From assembly GCF_024166365.1 (NCBI RefSeq), contig NC_064822.1, positions 149,116,823 through 149,180,822 of the forward strand: 64,000 bases of DNA, given 5' to 3'. The notes below the pieces were generated by a model, which saw only the letters and a program-made list of their open reading frames with translations, searched no databases and was not told the origin of the DNA. Positions 58,301-64,000 of this stretch are shown piece by piece. Origin of the DNA: Elephas maximus indicus. Taxonomy: Eukaryota; Chordata; Mammalia; Proboscidea; Elephantidae. Both the position numbers and the translations under genes were made by a program. The stretch's first letter is position 1. The number at the start of each line of letters is the position of its first letter.

Positions 58301-60659
58301 TGGGTCTGTTGGGTTTGAAAATACGAGACAAATAAAACCTAAATGATAAAGTCAGATATATATATATATATATTTGTTCCTATTTCAATTGAGTGTCAAT
58401 TATTTCAGGCATCTTAGCCACTAAATTAGATCTACTGCAGTCAAATCCATTATGCAAACTACAGTGAAAGACTGGATAACTCAGTGTATTAAATACTATA
58501 CTAGTGATTCACCACCTTTGGTGTGAAGATGTTTATTTGTTTGAAATTTTTTTTTTAAATACTGGAATGATGAAATGTGACTTGCTCTTATTGTCCAAAG
58601 CCAGCCCTTTAGGCCCAGAAGCTTTGCCCTGGACTCACACAATCTAAATGTCTACCATCTAATCTATGAATAGACAGAGTACTGAAAGTATTCAGAACGT
58701 TCTACCTCTACCCTGATGCATATCCACAGCCACCAAAGTTATATTTACCCTTATCTTAATTGCAGTTGCCATTTAGGTGTTCTGAAGCAGATGCTTTAAA
58801 TTGTTTTCCTCTTTGGACACACCATTTAAATGTGCCTTCCCTGCAAATACAGCAGGCTCTGTAACTGACTAGTATGGCGATAACCTTGTGAAAAGAAGAG
58901 ATGCAAAGAACATTTAGCATTCATTTCAACTTGTAAACAAAAAGATGTTTTCAAAATGAAAAACCAAAAAGGCCAATTTTAATTTTACTCGCTGAACTAT
59001 TTATCCTTTAATTTCAATCACGGCTAAATGGTTTAGTCTTCAAAATATTGTTTAGGTCAGTAAAACTTTAAAAATAGAAATTTTGACACACAGGAGAGTG
59101 CCAAGAGTGTGTTATTTACCCAGAAACGAACAAACAAATGAACACCTAAAAAAACTTTAACAAACCATTATACGAACAAAGCAAGTGTATGTAAGACTGG
59201 AACTTTTGATAACTTAGATGTTATTGAGAGATTTAAAAATGAAATAATAATATTATTCAAAGCTTAAACCAAAAAACCCCTTGCTGTCGAGTCAATTCTG
59301 ACTCACAGCGACCCTATAAGACAGAGTAGAACTGCCCCGTATGGTTTCCAAGGAGAGTCTGGGGAACTCGAACTGTTGACCTTTTGGTTAGCAGCCCAAC
59401 TCTTACCCACTATGCCACCAGGGTTTCCGATTCAAAGCGCAGTACATGTAATTTCAGACTATGCTAGAGAAGCTAAAGATTAAGAAACTAGATTTTTCTG
59501 ACACTAGCTCTTTTCCTTCTCTGTAAGTGAACAGTTGTGGGTTGAAATAAAATACTTGGTGATATGATTTAATGCATGTGCATTATAATTTCAAACTTAT
59601 TCAGTCTCTTGTTAATATTATAGTAATCCCAAAACTTTAAAAGAAACCACAAATGTGAATAAAATTCTTATTTTGAGAATTTAAAAAAAAATTTTCATGT
59701 AAATTACATGTAAAACTCTGGAAAGAGTTCTTAAATATTTTATACTAGCTGAAAATTTTGAATCACAAGAGTGTTATCAGAAAACAGTGTTCATAATTAA
59801 TTTTACAATGGGGCATATTCGATAAGATATTGGCATGATTCTACATGGAGATCAACTCCTTGAGTTATTTGATCCGAACTTGTTTTTAATTATTACAGGA
59901 ATTTATTAAGTGCTACCATCTAAAGAGATCTTTATTATTTAAACCAAGATTTTGCATGTGCTTGATTTCTATAACAATTGAGTAAGTTAGGGAGATCAGG
60001 CATTTCTCTCTCTGTGATTGAGAATTGAATCCTTGTGATGGGCTTTAATTCACATCAGTAATTGACATGTTTGTGTTTGCAGCCAAATTTGGTTTGCTAG
60101 ATTCAAAATTCTAGAGTGTTGTAATTTACCATATATTTCCATGCCATTTTGGGTTCTCCATCATAAGTTGAAGCCTGCAAAATACTCCAAGGTCTATTTG
60201 GTGTGTTCTTTCATTTGGAGGAAGAAGTGTAATCTTTGGAGTGTACAGAAATTTTTTTAAAAAATGGGGAGAGGGCTAGCTTGAGGAACTAGGAAGCCAC
60301 TGAATGGAAAGATAATGTTCTCATCCTATCTCAACCACTTCCTAGCCATGTATTCTTCTACAAACACTTGATATCTTTGAACCTCATATATTTGATCCAA
60401 ATATGTTTTGTTATCAGTACATCCAATGAAATAAAATGTAGAAAAATGCTCTGAAACTTAAGACTTTGTGCACGTAAGATTCACTTGTATTCTATCTGTC
60501 TTGCAGTTAATTTCGGATGAGTTTCTTGATACTGGAGACAACAAAAATGAGAAGGAAGAAGTTATAAAGAGAAAAATCCCTTACATTCTGAAACGGCAGC
60601 TTTATGAGAATAAACCTAGAAGACCTTACATACTCAAAAGAGGCTCTTACTACTACTGA
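46797..60659 (+). CDS. NTS: Neurotensin/neuromedin N precursor, whole gene
   Basis: Four coding exons (46797-46869, 49117-49178, 57669-57893, 60507-60659) join in frame to 170 codons, the usual length of mammalian pro-neurotensin. Residues 1-23 form a signal peptide (MMAGMKIQLVCTLLLAFSS start, hydrophobic core, cleavage likely after SLC). Neuromedin N is KIPYIL at 143-148 and neurotensin QLYENKPRRPYIL at 151-163, each framed by Lys-Arg (141-142, 149-150, 164-165). The C-terminal tail is GSYYY. Neurotensin is a secreted gut and brain peptide acting mainly through NTSR1, NTSR2 and sortilin. All introns have GT-AG ends. No disabling change is seen. Confidence 0.98.
46870..49116 (+). other. NTS: NTS intron 1
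   Basis: About 2.2 kb, phase 1, GTAAGC...TTTTCCTCAG. A+T-rich with T-runs at 47510-47521, 48712-48724 and 49030-49042. I see no lineage SINE, LINE or gene inside it. Confidence 0.85.
49117..49178 (+). CDS. NTS: NTS coding exon 2
   Basis: 62 nt coding the acidic start of the propeptide, DSEEEMKALEADLLTNMHTS and K45. Donor AAG|GTAAGT is strong. Ends in phase 0. Confidence 0.96.
49640..49775 (+). repeat. MIR-like relic
   Basis: GGTAAACAGGAGCCTTGAGA, TCTAATCCTGCTACTGTGAC, GTTTCCTTATATTTAAGTGT. MIR order in plus orientation, diverged. Confidence 0.5.
50505..50562 (-). repeat. SINE 3'-end fragment, minus
   Basis: AAAACAAGTTAGTGTTGAGT, CAATTCTGACTCATAGCGGC. Only the tail is present. Confidence 0.75.
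51648..51762 (-). mobile_element. RTE LINE 3' end, short, minus
   Basis: TTGTTGTTAGGTGCCATTGA, GTCGGTTTCGACTCACAGAG, CAACAGAATGAAACG, CACAATCATTGTTATG. It matches the last roughly 115 bp of the RTE, strongly 5'-truncated. Confidence 0.88.
53640..53860 (+). repeat. MIR SINE
   Basis: GAGCTTTGCAATTTATTACT, AAATTACTCAACCTTTAACC, ACAGTTTCTACATCTGTAAA and AATGCAAAG, with AACAGTTCACAGAGTGTCAG further on, in plus MIR order. Confidence 0.75.
54148..54530 (+). repeat. Long-type SINE split by another SINE, plus
   Basis: The first part (GAGTCCTGGTAATACAGTGA to CTGCTCCTGTAAAGATTA, ending 54258) continues at 54434 (TAAAGATTACAGGCTAGGAA) to AAAATCTACTCGAAGACACA. TAAAGATTA is duplicated around the inner element. 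Confidence 0.88.
54259..54433 (-). repeat. Inner SINE of nested pair, minus
   Basis: GAACTCGTTGCCATGGTGTC, AATTCCAACTCATAGAGAGT, GCCTGGTAGATTTGAAC, GTTAGCAGCCAGGGCAC and CCACCAGGGTTTCC. Full length, with TAAAGATTA on both sides (54250-54258, 54434-54442). Confidence 0.92.
54538..54748 (+). repeat. SINE, GGAGTCCCTGGGTGG type, plus
   Basis: GGAGTCCCTGGGTGGCCCAA, AGGTTGGCAGTTCAAAT, GTGCCTTGGGAGACAGGGCT, AAAGCCACAGCCTTGAAAAG and AAATCGACTTGATGGCAACT. Full length. Confidence 0.92.
55338..55370. repeat. (CA)n microsatellite
   Basis: A CA dinucleotide repeat with one AA interruption, in NTS intron 2. Likely length-variable. Confidence 0.9.
55657..55807 (-). repeat. Afrotherian SINE, minus
   Basis: AAACCAAACCAAACCTGTTG, CCATTGAGTCAATTCCAACT, CCCCATAGGGTTTCCAAAAG and CAGCCACTGCGCCAC. 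Full length. Confidence 0.92.
56550..56680 (+). repeat. SINE 3' part, plus
   Basis: GGGAGAAAGATGTGGGAATC, AAAGAGTCACAGCCTTGG, TTCTCTGTCCTACAGGGTGG and AGTCAGAATGAACTCAGTGG. The head is missing. Confidence 0.88.
57669..57893 (+). CDS. NTS: NTS coding exon 3
   Basis: 225 nt, residues 46-120, the large middle of the propeptide: VPSWKMTLLNVCSLVKNLNS, then PTALDGFSLEAMLTIYQLQK and ICHSRAFQRWE. The internal basic site reads GRK (86-88), where human as I recall it has RRK. The donor GAG|GTAAAA is weaker than the others. Confidence 0.96.
58356..58373. repeat. (TA)n microsatellite
   Basis: About nine TA units in NTS intron 3. Confidence 0.85.
59266..59429 (-). repeat. Afrotherian SINE, minus
   Basis: ACCAAAAAACCCCTTGCTGT, CGAGTCAATTCTGACTCACA, CGTATGGTTTCCAAGGAG, GGTTAGCAGCCC and ATGCCACCAGGGTTTCC. 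Full length, in NTS intron 3. Confidence 0.94.
60507..60659 (+). CDS. NTS: NTS coding exon 4 (neuromedin N and neurotensin)
   Basis: 50 codons and TGA. It carries both hormones: EEVIKRKIPYILKR and QLYENKPRRPYILKR, then GSYYY. The shared C-terminal PYIL is the receptor-binding core. All three dibasic cleavage sites flanking the hormones are intact. Confidence 0.98.
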   Translation, partial: LISDEFLDTGDNKNEKEEVIKRKIPYILKRQLYENKPRRPYILKRGSYYY

Positions 60660-60855
60660 GAGGAGTAAATGTTTTATTTACTTGTGATTGTGATTTATGA
60701 TCCTTCAACTGAATATCAAATTATATTTGTGTGAAAATGTGACAGAACACAGGTACTTCATCTCTTCTACAGTTGTGGTTTACTGGATGTGATTTTTCTG
60801 TATTAATATGAATTGGACTAAATGTTTTCAAATAAATCTAGATCTTGCGCATGAT
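60660..60855 (+). terminator. NTS: NTS 3' UTR and proximal poly(A) signal
   Basis: AATAAA at 60831-60836, about 170 nt after the stop, with a short G/T-rich stretch (ACGTTGTGTATAATTGG) after the likely cleavage point near 60855. Confidence 0.8.
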
Positions 60856-61115
60856 ACGTTGTGTATAATTGGAGTTTATGTTAATTAACTCACATATAAT
60901 ATGTTTTGAATTTTATAAAACACATTATGAGGGTCTTAAACAGTTAAAATATTTGACATTTTTACCAAATGCTAAGAGATTATAACCAAGTCGTACAACA
61001 AAATCTAGCCTACATGTCATTAACCAAAAGCAAAGTAATACCATTTCTAATTATTTGATTGAATGTCTTACTAAATTGAGGCAAATACATTCACCCTTCC
61101 AAAACTCACTAATTG

Positions 61116-61268
61116 TGACCCATTGCTGTAGAGTTGATTCCAATTCATAGTGAGTCTATAGGACAGAGTAGAGCTGTGCCATAATTTCGAAGGAGCAGCT
61201 AATGGATTTGAACTGCTGATCTTTTGTTTAGCAGCCAAGCTCTTAATCACTGCACCACCAGGGCTCCA
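61116..61268 (-). repeat. Afrotherian SINE, minus
   Basis: ACCCATTGCTGTAGAGTTGA, CTATAGGACAGAGTAGAGC, GATTTGAACTGCTGATC, TTAGCAGCCAAGCTC and ACCACCAGGGCTCC. Full length, between the two candidate NTS poly(A) signals. Confidence 0.93.
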
Positions 61269-61354
61269 TCTCAGATATGGGGGTGGTAATAGGAACTATT
61301 GTTAATTATTCTTCTTTTAATTGAATGATCTTCAACTAAATTTGTTTTCTGTTA

Positions 61355-61360
61355 AATAAA
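61355..61360 (+). terminator. NTS: Candidate distal NTS poly(A) signal
   Basis: A second AATAAA lies about 525 nt beyond the first. In rat two neurotensin mRNAs differ by alternative polyadenylation, so a distal site is plausible. A SINE lies between the two. Confidence 0.4.
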
Positions 61361-61792
61361 CTTAATAGCTAGTTAAATGGAGAACAGCCAACAGAACCAC
61401 ATGCTTCTCCATAGACTTACTTCTATTAGAAGGGTTACCTTTCATTGACTTTTTCCTTTTTCTTTTTCAAACTCTGATCCAGGAAATGATAGCTTTATTT
61501 TCAGCTTCACTGAAATATTCATGTAACTTTTTTTCCCTGGTGGGAGGTCATGTTTGAGATAAAAGCAATACTGGAAATAATTCCTCCTAAATTTCTGTTA
61601 AGACCATACTATGGTCCCAATCCCTCACAGCCTTTATATTTCACCATTAATAATGGTTTCCTAGGCTCTCAGTCTTACAAGGGTCTAGGAAAACCTCTCA
61701 TCATAGGACAATGACCTAGCCCATAGTTATCTATGAAGGAACAACACAAAGCTTGAGTCCTGGAAATAAGGGGGCTTTGAGACTCTATGCTT
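61361..61792. other. Unique 3' flank of NTS
   Basis: Nothing recognised. Confidence 0.5.
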
Positions 61793-61957
61793 GGAGCCCT
61801 CATGGTGCAGTGGTTAAGAGCTTGGCTGCTAACCAAAAGGTTGGCAGTTCAAATCCACCAGCAGCTCCTTGGAAACCCTATGGGGCAGTTCTACTCTGTT
61901 CTATAGGGTCACTATGAGTCAGAATCAACTTGATGGCAATGGGTTTGGTTTTGGGGG
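61793..61957 (+). repeat. Afrotherian SINE, plus
   Basis: TGGAGCCCTCATGGTGCAGT, GGCTGCTAACCAAAAGG, TTGGCAGTTCAAATCCACC, GGAAACCCTATGGGGCAGTT, AATCAACTTGATGGCAATGG and a GGTTTGGTTTTGG tail. Full length. Confidence 0.95.
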
Positions 61958-62159
61958 GAGTTTGGGGACTCCATATTTTCTCGATGAGACCACTTTCCTC
62001 TAGGCTTAACACTAGTCACAGTTTTAAGAGCAGCCCATAGGTATTTGAGTTTTTCTGGTAAAAACATCCTTTCTAATAACTATCACCCAATTATTTTTCA
62101 CCAACTAACCAACATCAACATTAAAAAATGCTAAAGAAATTAAGCACTTAAGAGTGTGG

Positions 62160-62365
62160 ACACAGAATGCCAAGACTCAGCTTCACTACTCACTGTCAAT
62201 CTTAGACAAATTATTTAACCTCTTGGTTTCCTCAGCTGTAAGAGGAAGACTGTGATGGTATTTGGGAGGGATAGAATGGGCTGATACAAGCAAAATGCTT
62301 AGAATGGTGCCAGGAACATATTAATAGCACACTAAATTTAAAAATTGTTATCATTATTATTACCT
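62160..62365 (+). repeat. MIR SINE
   Basis: CTTCACTACTCACTGTCAAT, CTTAGACAAATTATTTAACC, TCTTGGTTTCCTCAGCTGTA, GCTTAGAATGGTGCCAGGAA and ATCATTATTATTACC. A nearly whole MIR. Confidence 0.85.
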
Positions 62366-62589
62366 TCTGTACCACAAGAAAAGATTCCATCATATGACTT
62401 TATTTCTTTAGCCAACAGAATTTCAAACCTCCCAGGTCATACCTCATAAACCAAACTTTATTCTAAACTAACGTCTGCCCTTTTCCAGCCCTCCAACTAA
62501 GATCTTCCATCCATTCCATCTGAAATCTTGGCCATTGGTTCCCAACAGCTCTTTCAACTAGTGGCTGGCTTTTCTTCCACACCACGTAA

Positions 62590-62923
62590 AATATAACCAT
62601 GGACTGCCCAAAAAGGAACAAATCTGTCTTGGAAAACATAAAACCAGAATACTATTTAGAAGCAAGAATGGTGAGACTATCTATCACATATTTTGGACAT
62701 GTGATCTGGAGGAATCAGTCCCTAGAGAAGGACATCATGCTTGGCAAAGTAGAGGTCATTGAAAAAGAGGAAGACCCTCAAGGAGATGGATTGACACAGT
62801 GATTGCAACTATGGGATCAAGGATAGCAACAATTGTGAGCATGGCACAGGACCGGACAGAGTTTTGTTCTGTTGTATATGGGGTTGCTATAAGTTAGAAC
62901 TGACTCGATGGCACCTAACAACA
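62590..62923 (+). mobile_element. RTE LINE 3' end, plus
   Basis: Encodes the RTE C-terminus (62599-62802: NKSVLENIKPEYYLEARMVR, YFGHVIWRNQSLEKDIMLGK) and ends GATGGCACCTAACAACA. ACCACRTAA at 62581-62589 and 62924-62932 may be the target-site duplication. Confidence 0.9.
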
Positions 62924-62932
62924 ACCACATAA

Positions 62933-63880
62933 CACAGGGTCTGTAAGAGGGACACATGTTTTTCTGGCCACTTCCAGACCATTTTAGTCTCAACTTAAAA
63001 ACTCTAGCTTATTTGAAACAATGACCATAGTATAATTTTATCTACCACTGCTCTGCTTTGAACAACTATTGATCTCCAGGTTGTTTTATTCATTACCCTT
63101 GAGAATTTTCACAGACATGCATGAGATCCATCCAATAATCCCACCTCAGTTCTTTAGCATCTTCACTTCTAATAATAAACTTCTTGTCCATTTCACCTCA
63201 ACCACTCAACCATAAATTTTTCATTACCAATAAATCCAACCCTCCAAAAATATCAATGTTAATTACCTACTCTCTAAACATCACCTTTTCTTTCCAGTTG
63301 ACATAATCTAGTACTCTCCCACCAATGTTTATGATATCATCTAATCCGTTGCCCCCTTCTCCCTTCTTTTCACTCTTCATCTCCTTCTCATGTCCTGACT
63401 TTCCCATTACTTGACTTAGACTTGATGGTCCAAAATTAAAATCACTGCTTTGTTACCCTTGACTTCCTATCCTTCTATTTCATATGATCCTGTCAAAATA
63501 CCACTAGTTAAACTAAAAACTTGTTAATTTTTACCTCACCAGAGAACCTGAACATGGCTTGAGAAAAATACCTAACTTAAGTATGCTCAAGAGTCAGAGA
63601 TAAGATAATATTTGTAATCAAAATCTGAAGTGGATTCTCTATGGTGCCCAGTGGTCTTATTACACCTGCCTACTAACTTTAACCTCTAACTTTCGCTCAT
63701 AATTGTCTTATACTTTCTCTTCTCTCCTTGAATTGCAACAGTTTTCATTTTCCTCACTTTTAACTGATGACTTTTTACTTATTTTCCTAAAAAATAAAAG
63801 CAATAAGAAGAAAATTATATCATCTCCCCACTATCAAATGTAATCACCACCCTATATTTATCCCACACTTTTTTCTTTAC
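62933..63880. other. Unique, pyrimidine-rich intergenic DNA
   Basis: C/T-rich on the plus strand over much of 63280-63420. No gene or repeat recognised. Confidence 0.5.
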
Positions 63881-63882
63881 CT

Positions 63883-64000
63883 TCTGGAGTAGAGTTTTCA
63901 GGGCCTTCATTTATTGATGTGGCATGACTCAAAATGAGAAGAAACACTGGCAAATATCCATCAGAACATGGAACGTACAAAGTATGAACCTAATAAAATA
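63883..64000 (+). mobile_element. RTE LINE 5' part, cut by window edge, plus
   Basis: TTCAGGGCCTTCATTTATTG, ATGTGGCATGACTCAAAATG, AGAAGAAACACTGGC and AACATGGAACGTACAAAGTA match 38795-38895 of the near full-length RTE, covering the ORF start. It continues past the window. Confidence 0.92.

Larger units (their letters stand above)
57894..60506 (+). other. NTS: NTS intron 3
   Basis: About 2.6 kb, phase 0, GTAAAA...TGTCTTGCAG. It holds a (TA)n run at 58356-58373, one SINE at 59266-59429, and otherwise unique sequence. Confidence 0.85.

Noticed and set aside
1..64000. CRISPR arrays, operons, defence or toxin systems
   Set aside because: No regular short repeats with unique spacers, no clustered long ORFs and no bacterial signals. 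The window is mammalian, and its repeats are retroelements and microsatellites.

Overview
This window looks like a single-copy autosomal locus from an afrotherian mammal, most likely an elephant or close paenungulate relative. The attribution rests on the repeats. There are about three dozen copies or fragments of the tRNA-derived SINE typical of that group (a GGAGCCCTGGTGGC-type head and an ATCGACTCGAYGGCA-type tail), together with many copies of an RTE/BovB-like LINE whose 3' end is CACCTAACAACAAC. The rest is A+T-rich with scattered MIR, L2-like, L1 and MaLR-type LTR relics. No bacterial, phage or plasmid features were seen.

Two protein-coding genes are present. At the left, on the minus strand, is the short first coding exon of RASSF9 (3438-3484, 15 2/3 codons, MAPFGRNLLKTRHKNR) with a good splice donor. 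Its GC-rich 5' flank (about 3485-4870) is the presumed promoter, and the second coding exon lies beyond the left edge. About 43 kb to the right, on the plus strand, is the whole neurotensin/neuromedin N gene NTS. Its four coding exons are 46797-46869, 49117-49178, 57669-57893 and 60507-60659. They encode a 170-residue precursor with intact neuromedin N (KIPYIL) and neurotensin (QLYENKPRRPYIL) between Lys-Arg sites. TATA and CRE/AP-1-like motifs precede exon 1, a five-codon upstream ORF sits just before the start codon, and poly(A) signals follow exon 4. RASSF9 and NTS in head-to-head order agrees with the mammalian order I know (human 12q21).

Region by region: 1-3437 is RASSF9 intron 1. 3438-4870 holds the exon and promoter region. 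4427-6152 is a SINE cluster. 7306-11778 is a long 5'-truncated L1 on the minus strand. 12617-13491 is three SINEs separated by four copies of one target site. 13645-17031 holds three RTE 3' fragments, two of them inverted. 20085-21042 is a MaLR-type LTR split by an RTE. 22470-23275 and 26186-27455 are L1 3' ends. 27512-34216 is an old L1 carrying an RTE insertion that itself carries a solo LTR, a palindromic TA-flanked element and a SINE. 38578-41782 is a near full-length RTE with target-site duplications but a broken ORF. 41795-46550 is mostly unique with a few SINEs. 46550-60840 is NTS. 60860-64000 is 3' flank with SINEs, a MIR, an RTE 3' end and the start of another RTE cut by the window edge. 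By rough hand tally about 40% of the window is recognisable retroelement.

No new enzymatic or defence system was found. The noteworthy signals are the small RASSF9 exon, the NTS 5' and 3' UTR features, and the layered transposon history, which several target-site duplications let one order in time.
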